This document shows, in pieces, positions 20,701 to 31,050 of a stretch of DNA of 64,000 bases. The position numbers and the translations under genes were made by a program. The notes below the pieces were generated by a model that was not told where the DNA came from, ran no database searches, and saw nothing but the letters and a program-made list of their open reading frames with translations. Every line of letters begins with the position of its first letter. Position 1 is the stretch's first letter. This DNA comes from Exobasidium rhododendri (taxonomy: Eukaryota; Basidiomycota; Exobasidiomycetes; Exobasidiales; Exobasidiaceae), in assembly GCA_026210745.1 (NCBI GenBank), contig CP110630.1:806001-870000 (forward strand). Direction: 5' to 3'.

Positions 20701-21982
20701 CTACGCAATGAGTTCCTCCTGCTTCTCCCATCCGCCCAGTTCCACCACAAAGGAGGCAGAGAGTCGCACGAACTGCATCATATGGCTGAAACTGAACTCC
20801 GGATAGTCAAATGTGTCACTGGTGTGGTGAATACGCTGGAGATTGCTGTCCTGGAATGTTGCTTCAATGGCAAACGCACTGGGGACTCCTGCCTTGGTCC
20901 ACGATGCGTGATCACTACCAGCGTAACCTAACTTTGTCTCCACGACGGGAATGTCAAGGTAGGTATCCACCAGGAGGGTGATGAACTTGTTCAAATCGAG
21001 ACTGACAAAGTCAGAGACTGAAGAAGATAACGAGAAGCAGTCAGCGTGGCAGTATAGTCACAATCACTCCTTTCTCTAACCCACCGAGACCGACTCGCTC
21101 TTCTGTGCCGGCCTTGACAAAGGCAGTCATGTCTTGCTGCAACATTGCCTTGACCTTGATGCTCCGTTTGACGTACTCTCGAACGACCTCCTGAGACCCT
21201 AGAAGTCCCCCTTCTTCTGCAGAGTACCAGTGAAACTCTACGGGCGTGCTGGGAGTCCATTTACTCAGCAGCAACACTCGTAATGCTTCCAGCAAGGTCA
21301 CCGTTCCACTACCATCATCGTCCGCACCGGGAGCGGCCAAAAAGGGAATCAAGTTGGTACTGTCTTGATGAGCGCCCAGGATGGTGACCCCTTCCGATGC
21401 AGCAGATGCACCACCTTGCCCTGGAATGTGTAAGATGATACTGTTCTGGCCCCAACTATGTTTCAATTCGGACACACTGATGTTGAGGTCTTTACGAGTG
21501 GAAGCCAACTCTTTCGCCTTTCCCATCAACCATAGTTGCGATTCTCGCCCCGTCTGACTTCGATAGTACCTCGTTCGATAGCTTGTAAATTTCTCTAAAT
21601 TCGAACGAGGTCCCTTTTCCGAGATTTCAGGAAAGACTGTCGATTTCAACTTGCTCTTGTGACTCAATTTGGAGGGAAATCCTGCATCCGATTGGCTAGT
21701 GATTTGAAGCGGCACAGGACCCTTTTCATATTCGTCGTTCAAGTCAAAGTACTTTATACCCCTGAAGAAGAGCCAGTGCTTGCCTAGTTCTGTGGTCCAG
21801 TAGGGTTTGCATTCATGGCAAGTCTGCACTAGGCGTGCCTCCAACAGCGGGTGCAAAGAGGAGAAGAATCTGGTAAAGAGCGAGAAGCTGGGCACTTGGG
21901 CGTCAAATGAGAGTAAAGGGGCTGCCGAGGTGGAGGTGACCAGCAAGATAGTAAGAGCCGATAGAAGGAGGGTGAATCGCAT
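20701..21982 (-). CDS. secreted M28 leucine aminopeptidase
   Basis: Two exons (21982-21085 and 21017-20701) join in phase 1 to give 404 residues. The N-terminus MRFTLLLSALTILLVTSTSA is a clear signal peptide. The metal ligands of the M28E family are visible in order: GAHQDSTN (His, Asp), APGADDDGSGT (bridging Asp), AEEGGLLGS (catalytic Glu pair), QQDMTAF (Asp) and GSDHASW (His). Fungal homologues are secreted zinc aminopeptidases that trim N-terminal residues from peptides during protein scavenging. The length fits leucine aminopeptidase 1. Both halves of the dinuclear zinc site are present, so the enzyme should be active. It lies in a relatively gene-poor area next to the sugar transporter, consistent with a nutrient-acquisition theme, though this is only an inference. 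Confidence 0.92.
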
Positions 21983-22261
21983 CGTGTCAAGGTGAGATTA
22001 AGGGGAAACAGTGAGGGAGAGAGAGAGGAGAAGGGAATAAGGAAAGGGGGATTTACTAACGCACAGGAGTGTCCGTTCTGCGTCGCATCTGGAAGCGGCG
22101 CGCGATCAAAGCGTTAGTGGAGGAAGGGTCGTCCCGGCCGAGTCAAGTCCGTCTACGAGTGTCTATACCAGGTCACTGCTGCTTTTCACTAAAGCGTGCT
22201 CAAGGGATGATAATATGGCGTGCTACTACTATACAAATGCTGAATGCTGCGATGCTTGCTA

Positions 22262-24633
22262 TCAAATCAGCCCCTTCTGACTCCACGAAGCCTCTAATGC
22301 TTTCCACTTCGCCTCCTTTGAAGCGTGCTTTGTCAATTTGCCTTGGGCCAAAAGACGAGCTTGTGCTCCTTCATGCACCTCTTTCGCACGAGCTAGGCGT
22401 TGCATCTTCTTTCTCCTTCCCTCCTCTGCTTCCTTTGCCCCTTTCAGTCTCTTCTGCTCTTTCTCCTGCTTCTTGGCCTCAATCGCCGATAGCATCTCCA
22501 ACCTTTCTTGATTCTTCTTTGCCAATGACGCCTCCTTCAGCCGTGCCGAGGCCTGTGCTCGTTCTGCCGCTACCTTTTTCTTCCTCATTCGCCCCTCCCT
22601 CTCCCTATCTGCAATGATTTTCTTCTCCTCCCTCTTAACTTTAGTCTTTGCTTTGGCCGCAATGATTCTTGCCTCCTCCTTCTCATGGTCGAGGAGGCGA
22701 CGTGCTCTCATGTCATCTTCGCTCTTTTCGAAATTTCGACTTCGCTTCTCTTCTTTGGCACTTGCCTTTCTTGCCCTTTCCAGTGCTCGTGTCTCCGCTC
22801 TCTCCTCACCAAGCAGCCCCTCCTCACGCTGATAACCCTTCTTGTTCGGTCCTGGTCCCGCGACTGAATTTGGCTTGGCGGCATCTCCGGAGATTTCTTC
22901 TCTTTTTAGATCTTCCGGGGCTTCCATCACTTTCCCCTTCCTTTCTGTCTTGGAAATCTCTACCGTCGTCAAACGATCGTCAGATGCATTCAACGTGACA
23001 GGCCTACCATTACTGCTCACCTGGTCGGGCCTGTCATCGTCTCTATAATGCGCTCCTCGTCGCTCTTGATTCATGTCTTTATAGCGATCAGCTTTGCTCC
23101 CGTGTCCACTCCTTCGATCGACTGCCGGTCTTGGCCGAGCGGCATCGTACTCTCTGTCTCCACGTCGTCTTTCTGCATCTCTTCGCCGACTGGCACCTGG
23201 TCCATATCTATCGAAGAGCTGATCTACGCTGGCCATCGCCTCCCTCTGCGGGTCATACACATGCATACTTGAATGGGGTCCAGCAGTGAATCGATCAAAC
23301 GGTTCCTCCCTCCCACGCAGTCCATCTCTGTAAGCTAGAGGATCAGGTGGTGGCGGAGGTGCGAAACAATGGGAATAAGGTCCCATGGATGCCATAAATT
23401 CAGAGTAGGCGCTTGGATCTCCCTTGATGTAAGTGGGATTGCATCGTGGAAGTGGACAATTGTCACCCCAATGATTTCCCTGGGCAGCGCAGTTGTAGCA
23501 CCACCTCACCACCGCATCCCACTCCTTTGGCGGATCCGTCGACGTCTCTCCCTCTTCCTCGCTCTCGCTCTCGCTCTCACTCCGGTAGTCAAAAGTGCGC
23601 TTGCCTTTTGATGTGCCACTCGTCGCTCCGAGCTCTTTGAAGAGTCGGCATCGCTCAGCTTTGTGGATGTCTGGAGTGTGATAGGTGTAGATTCGCCAAT
23701 GTGACGGACAGTTCGCTTCAACGTGAGAAGTGGCACCGCATCGGCGACAGTCCTTCCATCCTTGAGGCCCTGAAGTCCTGGGCATTTTGCACGCTGCAGC
23801 TCTGTGACCTTGACCACCACATCGATAGCAGCTCAGGCTCTTTGGACATTCTCGAGTCTGATGTTCATCGAGAGCGCCACATGCCAAGCACTGAAGAAAG
23901 GCGTGCAATTAGAGCAAAATTCTCTTCCTCTTCTCCTCCTTCGATTCATCCACTCACTAGCTGATGAGGACATGATTTCTTGTCGTGTCCCTTTTCACCG
24001 CAGCTCGGGCACTCTTCGAAAGCCATTCTCTGCTCCTGTTCGTCTACTTCATAGTATCGTGCTACCTGCTAGACGTGAAAGGAAGCATCACGACAGGGTC
24101 AGGATCTGATCAAGTCAACGATTCGACATGCTTTCACTTACGCCCGACTTATCAGCATCCATCGTAATGAAGTTGCCAAGCTCGCCTTCTATATTTGCGT
24201 CTACTGCCTCCTCCAGGTCCTCCTGCCCTTCATCCCCCTCTGATTCTCCTGACTGTATTTCGACATGACCAGGCAGGAGTAATCCATCGGCTCGCTTGGT
24301 GGATGCTGCCTCTAGATTTTCACCTTCAGCAACAGCCCGTCGAGGTACATCTGTTCCCGTGGTATCCACTTCGAAACTTTGATCGGGATCAAACTTCTTC
24401 TCATCTCTCCGCTTTTGCCTTTTATTATCTCTTCTTTCGTCCCGTCGATCGTTTCGTGTCACCTTTTCGATATGCTGGTGATCGCCTTGACCCCAATTAG
24501 AGACATTTCGCTGCTGATGACGCATCATCATCCTCTCCAGCCGATCGTCCTCTTCTCCGCTGCTTATGTCCATCTCTGATGACGTCCTTCTCGTTCGTCG
24601 GCTTGCGGCACCTCCTTCCCTCTCTTTCGCCAT
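22262..24633 (-). CDS. AIR1/AIR2-like zinc-knuckle protein, TRAMP complex
   Basis: Three exons (24633-24142, 24065-23958, 23890-22262) join in frame to give 742 residues. Residues 1-164 are charged and likely disordered. Five CCHC zinc knuckles follow between about residues 183 and 330: CPSCGEKGHDKKSCPH, CLACGALDEHQTRECP, CYRCGGQGHRAAACKM, CRRCGATSHVEANCPS and CYNCAAQGNHWGDNCPL. This number and spacing match Air1/Air2, the RNA-binding subunits that pair with a Trf4-type poly(A) polymerase and Mtr4 in the nuclear TRAMP complex to feed RNA to the exosome. Between knuckles 4 and 5 lies a Ser/Glu repeat. The C-terminal 350 residues are Arg/Lys/Glu-rich and probably form long coiled coils. That makes the protein much longer than yeast Air proteins. 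It is divergent from the mitochondrial carrier gene. Confidence 0.85.
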
Positions 24634-25417
24634 GAGCGAACACGTCTACGGTGACAAGAAAGAGCGGAGTGTCTCTTCTGTCGTCTAGAAGAATGCTCCT
24701 GCCTTTTCCTACCCATACACCAGCTCTAAACGTCGACGCTTCATCGAAATCTCAAACCAAAATTTGCGAAAAACAATTCACGATACTCTCCGTCACGTGA
24801 TGTTCATAATGCACCTCCGCCTCTCCCTCGCCTCCTAGGCGTCGGATCTACGTCCTCTCCTCCCCTTTTTAGAGCGTCCAACTCTGTCCTTCGACCCATT
24901 CTCGATATAGAAGATGGCCGATCGGATATCACGCAGAAAGAAAGATGCACAGGAACAGAAGCCTGGGTCGTTCTTGTTATGAGCGTGATATTGTTTAAAT
25001 AAAGTGCAATGAGTACAAATTGCGCTCCTCCGAGATTTGATAAATCGGAACAGGCTTTAAGCGGGGATTTCTGATTTGAGACCTGCACTTCGCGGGGGGG
25101 ACAAGTATTTCCAAGCTGTGCCAGACTGTATCTACGTTCTATAGGCGGGGAGTGAACTTGGTTGAAGCAGCTGAGCACGGACCACACGGAGCTATACCTT
25201 AAAAATGACAGACGGAGGTGGGGTCATATTCGATTCGCACAAAGTAGCCACGATCGGGGCAGAGACCGGAGTCACTTGACCTGACGTCCTTCCCCTTGTT
25301 GCCCTTAAGATCTTCTTCCCTGCTCATCTCTCTCTCGCTTGTCCACCACTCCCTCTACTTCCTCTCTCAAACGTAAGAGACTCCCCGCCCCCTTTCCAAG
25401 GATACCAATCGAACACG
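24634..25417. promoter_or_regulatory. bidirectional promoter region AIR-like / carrier
   Basis: This 784-base region separates two divergent genes. A TCACGTGA palindrome (core 24794-24799) lies about 160 bases upstream of the AIR-like start. A strongly C/T-rich tract at about 25310-25370 lies just upstream of the carrier start and probably belongs to its 5' leader. No supported gene lies inside. Confidence 0.4.
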
Positions 25418-26994
25418 ATGGCATCGACATCAAGCACTCCAAAGAAGGCTCAGCCGTATCCTTTCTGGCTGGGTGAGTCGAGTGTAAGCTTGGAACGTAC
25501 GACGTTGATTACTTAGCATCATCCCTTTTATTCACAGGTGGAGCGGCGGCGTGCTGTGCAGCGACGATCACACATCCCCTAGATTTGACAAAGTACAGAA
25601 TGCAGGTGAGTTCGCTTGAGGAGACGGGACTGACGCTGTTCAGTGAGGGCCAAAGCAGTTGTACTCACTCCAGTCCACATCAGACATCGACAGTCAAGCA
25701 AGGCATGATCATGTCGATGGTAAACAGTTTCCGCTCGGAGGGTCCTAAAAGTCTGTTTCACGGGCTGACTGCGACGTGGCTGCGTCAAGGAAGCTACTCG
25801 ATCACTCGTTTCGCCGCGTATGAGAAATTCAAGGAGAGCTTCATCATTCCCGGCGTCAAGAACACACCTACACACTCGGAGCTAGCGTTGTGTGCCGCAG
25901 GAGCCGGTGCTATTGCTGGGTGAGAACGGTGATTTCAGGGTACTTCAGCGACCTTATGAGCTCAATCTTTTACTTCTCCTCTCATACAGGGTGGTGGGAG
26001 TGCCAGCCGAGATTGCCTTGGTTCGTATGTGCAGTGACTTGAACAGACCGATGGATCAACGATACAACTACCGAAACTCCGTGCAAGCACTTTTCAAGAT
26101 CGCCGGAGACGAAGGCATCACAGCTCTGTTTCGTGGTCTCATTCCCAACGTCACCAGAAGTGTGGTCCTCAATGTTGCGTGAGTACGGCTGGCTTGCAAC
26201 GTCTACTGCAGAGTTGTTACTGACATGATTCTCCTCTTCTCCATACTTCTTTCTCTCCTTTGAGTCAAATGGGAGGGTGAGTGAGCTGAGGTTCGGCGCA
26301 AGAAAGAGGGATAGCAGCCATTGACATCATCACTAACAACCCCCCCCCCCTCTCAACCGCCTAGGTATGATTTCTTCAAGGTGAGGAGAGGAGAGGATGC
26401 AGCAGTGAAATTACCTACCTCGGAGAACACTTACTCACGTCATCTCCCTTTCTCTCCTTCAGAGCTCTATCCAGTCTTTAGACATACTACCTGAAGGAAC
26501 TGCCGTCCATGTCGCTGCATCGTTCTGTGCTGGTACTTTTGCTACAACCGCCGTCACACCCGTCGATGTCATCAAGAGCCGTATTCAAAACGCAAGAGGC
26601 GCAGACGCTAAATTGGGCATCATGCAGACCATCAGTAAGAGTGTCAAGGCAGATGGTATGGGCGTCTTCTTCCGAGGATGGACACCGGCATTCTTGAGGC
26701 TGCAACCCCAGACTACCTGTGCGTATCAACCTTTCTCGCTTACTTTGCAAAGCTGCGCCAAGCGACGCTGATACCCTTTTTTTAAATCTCTGTCTCATTC
26801 CCTTGCTGCAGTACTGTTCGTCTTCCTTGAAAGTGAGATTCGCCCAGTATCTGTTAACGAAGATAAAAACGAGACGCTGACTATTTTTGTCTCCTCATTT
26901 TTTACCCTCGACAGAATTCAAAGAGATTATCGACAAGCGTCGAGCAACAGCTGCTAAACTCCCCGATCTCAACCTCTCTGTAAAACAAGTGTAA
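25418..26994 (+). CDS. mitochondrial carrier, dicarboxylate/oxoglutarate type
   Basis: Eight exons (25418-25472, 25538-25605, 25684-25919, 25990-26178, 26365-26380, 26463-26718, 26812-26832, 26915-26994) splice in consistent phase into 306 residues, the standard carrier length. The three mitochondrial carrier repeats each show the PX[DE]XX[KR] signature: PLDLTKYR, PAEIALVR and PVDVIKSR. The sequence GVVGVPAEIALVRM and the arrangement of the repeats resemble the dicarboxylate (DIC1) and 2-oxoglutarate carriers, which exchange malate, succinate or oxoglutarate across the inner mitochondrial membrane. Exact substrate choice within this group is uncertain. Two exons are only 16 and 21 nt long. 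The intron at 26179-26364 contains an 11-base C run (26340-26350) close to its acceptor. Confidence 0.88.
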
Positions 26995-27393
26995 GATTAA
27001 AGCATACAAAACTCCTCGCTCACCCTTTCTGCCCGGTTGGGAAGATCTCTGTCCCTTGTCGTTTGTATTGGAAGGTCTTTTGCAAGCCTGGCGCAGACCA
27101 AATCATCTTCTCCTTATAAAGTCTGCATTCAGATTGAATTGTAAATCGCGCTCTTTCTTTGGTATTCTCCGACGTCGATGAGTATACAGTAGTTAGATAA
27201 CCACGTGGCACCGTTGGCGAGTCATGGCCTAAGCCGTTGTCGAGCCACCTTTCAATCGAACAAGATAGCGCAGACATTCACCTTGTTTACCCTATCATTG
27301 CTATAATCATAAGCTCTTCTTCGCAGAGGAACGTTATCGACCCGGACTCGACTTCCTGTACAACAACTTCTGTTCTTCCTTTAGAGTGTAGTC
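26995..27393. promoter_or_regulatory. promoter region of the EDC1-like gene
   Basis: This 399-base gap lies between the carrier stop and the next start codon, on the same strand. It contains a palindromic CACGTG at 27202-27207 and a pyrimidine-rich stretch before the ATG. No gene is visible within it. Confidence 0.4.
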
Positions 27394-28821
27394 ATGCTAG
27401 CTACGATGCGGCCAATTCAAACGTATCAATCAGAACCGCATGGTCAATCTCGAAGTGCATCGCGAACTTCACAATATTCTTCCAACAATGGCTCGCCAAG
27501 CGCCTCTCCCTCGCGAGCACCTTCCAACAAATCATCCACACGAAATGGCTCATCCACAGCAAAGAGCAATGGCAGTGAAAAGGCTTCTACAAAGACTGTC
27601 GCTGCGTCATCTCGTCCAGCAAAGAAGAACACCCCATCCTCCCTTTCCAATGAAGTCGAGGCAGTAGGACAGATCAAGCCAGGTCTCATCACACTCTCTA
27701 AACCTCTGGATAGCGGAGAAGAGAGGACCTCTAAAGGCCGAGGTCAGGGGAAAGGCTCTGCAGGTGATCTCACCCGAGGAAAGCAGTCGCAAGGTGTAGA
27801 GGAAGAATCGCTGCAAGCCAAACCACCGAAAGCTCAACGAAAGAAGAAGAATGGACTAGTCGAAGATCTCAAGATGAGCAATAGCACTGGCATGCTATCT
27901 CAATCAGCACCTGCGTCGCACAAAGCCTTGCAGGATGACTGGGAGATGCCAAATGTATCGAAACGAGGAGAGGACAAAGCGGAGGTACCTCTGACGTGGC
28001 AACAGCAATTGATTCAGCCTTCAGCAGCACCTACACCGGAAAAGAAGAAGGCGACAAACACTCCAACGACGAAGAAGTCAGCAGGCAAGAAAGGGGCCCC
28101 CACTCCTACTAATGAATCACTCACATGGCAACAAGAATTACTTGGCTCGAACAAACCAAGAGGACCTGCATTTGACGTCTTTGCTGATGCGAGAGACGAA
28201 GCGACTTTCGGTGCGAGTGATCTCCGTAGCAATGGCACCAATATGAACCAGCAAGCAAAGTCGCGAAAACACGGTGCAGGAGGAGGAGGCGGCGGTGGTG
28301 GTGGTAGAAAAAGGGCAGATAGTGTAGGAGAGATGGGACTGCCTTCCTCTCAAGATAAGAAATACCTCTCTGCAGGACCACCTAGTGCACCTTTGAGCAG
28401 CAGTAAGAGTGGACCTAGTGTGATAGGACTTCAAAGCTCGACTCCAAGTACACCGAATACAAAATTTGCTTACGCTGGTCCAAACTTCCACAACTCACCG
28501 TCTCCAGCAAGTCTGCCTGCGCCCACATTTCTTCGCTCCAAGGGCGGGGAGATGGGAAAGTCACCCAGCACTCTCTTCGCGAGGGAAGCAAGGATGAATG
28601 GTAACGCTGCCGTGGCTGGAGAGGTGGATGAACAAAGCAGCAATGAGTCAGGTGAAGATGGTGAAGGAGAAAAGGATCGTAAGCAGGATCTGATGAATCG
28701 AAGCTTTCGAGGTAGCACTGCTCCTCCACAATTACAAAGCGACAATGATGCTGGAAATGGCACTCGATCTGTCACCATCGAAAGTCTACTAGCCAAAATG
28801 ATGCGCCCCATCAGCGACTGA
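27394..28821 (+). CDS. EDC1/PNRC-like decapping cofactor candidate
   Basis: Single exon of 475 residues, almost entirely low complexity (Ser, Pro, Lys, Gly), so mostly disordered. Three short motifs stand out. TWQQQLI (about 201-207) and TWQQELL (244-250) form an imperfect repeat. YAGPNFHNSPSPASLPAPTF (about 360-379) matches the proline-rich motif of PNRC proteins and yeast Edc1/Edc2, which binds the Dcp1 EVH1 domain and activates mRNA decapping. A hydrophobic C-terminal motif, IESLLAKMM, lies near residue 467. By family analogy it would work in cytoplasmic mRNA decay with Dcp1-Dcp2. A Gly8 run occurs near residue 297. Function rests on short motifs, so the call is moderate. Confidence 0.6.
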   Translation: MLATMRPIQTYQSEPHGQSRSASRTSQYSSNNGSPSASPSRAPSNKSSTRNGSSTAKSNGSEKASTKTVAASSRPAKKNTPSSLSNEVEAVGQIKPGLITLSKPLDSGEERTSKGRGQGKGSAGDLTRGKQSQGVEEESLQAKPPKAQRKKKNGLVEDLKMSNSTGMLSQSAPASHKALQDDWEMPNVSKRGEDKAEVPLTWQQQLIQPSAAPTPEKKKATNTPTTKKSAGKKGAPTPTNESLTWQQELLGSNKPRGPAFDVFADARDEATFGASDLRSNGTNMNQQAKSRKHGAGGGGGGGGGRKRADSVGEMGLPSSQDKKYLSAGPPSAPLSSSKSGPSVIGLQSSTPSTPNTKFAYAGPNFHNSPSPASLPAPTFLRSKGGEMGKSPSTLFAREARMNGNAAVAGEVDEQSSNESGEDGEGEKDRKQDLMNRSFRGSTAPPQLQSDNDAGNGTRSVTIESLLAKMMRPISD

Positions 28822-29091
28822 GTGTGCTATTTCATCGGACGAGGGTATGTTTGACTCCCTCTTCATCTCCCTTTACCTCTTTCTTTTTCTTGCTTTCTCC
28901 TCAGCGTAGAGGAATTTCGAGGGACCTTTACCCTCACTCAAAGGTCATTGCAGTCTCTCCTCTTCTACAGTTCTTGCGCAGTCATTGTAACATTCATCAT
29001 TCTTTCGGTGCTCAAGAGACCTACTGCAATTGTACTTTCTCACATGATTGTGCTCCTGATGCGAGTGTAGAGTGGAAAACGTCACAGACTC

Positions 29092-30827
29092 CTACAGCAG
29101 CAACGGGCTGTCGATAACGCTGTACCCAACAGCTACCCCACCCTCGTCGCTCTCACGCCCCTTTGTCCGAAGTAGGTGGCCGCCGCTCTTCTCATACTTG
29201 ACCACGATGCCCTTCTCTTGCTCTTGAAACAGAATGGTTCCAAAGATGCCTAATTCAGAGATCACATCTGTTGCCAATACTGCACCCTTGTCGTTCCCAC
29301 TTCGGATAAGGTAGTTTCCAAGATTGGTAGGGGGTTGAATGAGCTTCATGAGGATATAACCTTCTCTTCTCTTGACACCCTCAACGCCCCTTTCTTGATC
29401 CAGCTTCTCTAGTCTTGCCAACTCTAGCGGTATCTCTTCTCGGTAGACATTGTTACCCCCACCCTCCCTCTGAGGCTTCAAGACATAGTCCTTCGCTAAG
29501 ACTACGTTTGATGCGATTTGTATGCCACTCACGCTCTTTTCAGAAACAGAGTGTTGATCTCCATCCCCCTCCTCCTCCATTCCAAACATGGGCATGAAGC
29601 TACCTTGAAGGGAGTTCACTTGCTCATCCGTCCAGACTTTGCCCTTTATTGGATCTTTGACAAATGCTTCCAGAACTTTAGGATTCGATAAGACTTGCTG
29701 CACTTTTTTGGCTCCCGCCAACTGAAGAGCGATGGTAGGACATTTGATAGCTTGTGATCTCTCCAGTGTCAATCGAGTTTGCCATTCAGCTTCACTAGGA
29801 TAGTCGGCAGGCGAGTAGCCTGCCCTGAAGTAAACGACAGATATTTCCAGCGGCTTTGATGCACTTTTGGGTCTTGAGTATTGCAGAGTACGGGATGGGC
29901 CAGCAAGTGATGCACCACCTTCCAACTGCTTGAACGTAGCTCTCTCAACTCTAATACTATGCTTTTCAAGTAACTCATACTCGATTAATCGCTGATCAAA
30001 GACGTTTCGTTCTTCACCCTGCACGACGAACAATATTCTTGCATCAGAAGATGAAGTGGCATCCAAGTACGCCTTGTGACCTGCTGCTAGACCTGCTGCC
30101 AGGGTTGAAAGAGCCTCATTCTTGGGCATGTTTGACAATTTGAGGTGTGGTGAAACGGCGTCATAAGACGAAGAGCTCGTCAAATGCCTGAAAGATGATC
30201 CCCTCAGCATCATAATGGCTCTCTAGGAAGCTGAACATATGACTCACCGATGCATGTCACTAACACGAGTACACAATGGCCCAAACGAGCTCGAAATGGT
30301 ATTAATCTCGACTTGTTTGATTTCGAGGGCTGCCGAATCGCTCTCTTGGTGCAGTAGATAGTCGGATCGGAAGAGACCAAGATGCAGGGGCTGAACAGTA
30401 GCACAGATATCAGTTTGATCCTACATAATGAGCGTTGATATTCACTCACCTGTACGGCTTCTTCTTGCTTGATCTTCTGCCAGATCTCCCAGAGATTCTT
30501 CTGGAAATCATCTACCAGAATGACGTTTCCGCCTATTACCCGTTTAAGGAAGTCATCATCCACGGCTATTCTAGAGTATAGATCATTGTAAAGTGGCTGA
30601 AGCTCTTGCCCTCGAGTGTACAGCGCTTTAGGAAAGGGCGACGGAAAGAGACTGATGGGAGCGTGTATGGCAGCATCTAGAGGGGGCGACGAGGAAGAAG
30701 CGAGAGGTAGCGGCCTATACAGAATCGAGTGGGATATGGCGTAGTCAGTACTTTGAGCGCACAAAGACAACTTCTGTGCCTCATCTAGATGTGGAGGCCA
30801 TGCAGGTAGGACCGTCGTCGTCGTCAT
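29092..30827 (-). CDS. GSH2: glutathione synthetase
   Basis: Three exons (30827-30450, 30390-30248, 30187-29092) join with consistent phases to give 538 residues. The enzyme joins gamma-glutamylcysteine and glycine with ATP, the second step of glutathione synthesis, in the cytosol. Family landmarks include the N-terminal WPPHLDEAQKLSLCAQSTDY, LGLFRSDYLLH, YFRAGYSP, the glycine-rich loop KPQREGGGNNVYREEIP and LMKLIQPP. The C-terminus has GIVVKYEKSGGHLLRTK followed by GGVAVGYSVIDSPLL. The length exceeds yeast Gsh2 slightly because of a Ser/Pro insertion near residue 45 and a charged insertion near residue 400. The start at 30827 was chosen by family alignment. An in-frame ATG lies 17 codons upstream. 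Divergent from GDA1 with only about 220 bases between start codons. Confidence 0.95.
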
Positions 30828-31050
30828 GTCGAAGCAGTGACGGGAGTAGAAGGAAGGTCGACTGCGAAGAAAAGGCACAAAGTGGTAGGTAGCGCCGAGC
30901 TAAACTGAGACAAACGAGAATATTAAAAGCGTAATTTCGGGGGATTGTCACTCAATCCGTGTGCAGGACGTGTGCCTTTTTTAATCGGCAATCCTTCCTT
31001 ACTTCCTTTTGGCAACAATCATTGAAGAATCTCGGTAAGGTAGCCCTCGA

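Noticed and set aside
23446..23820. Ser/Arg-rich open frames within the AIR-like gene on either strand
   Set aside because: They come from low-complexity repeats of the AIR-like coding sequence in other frames.
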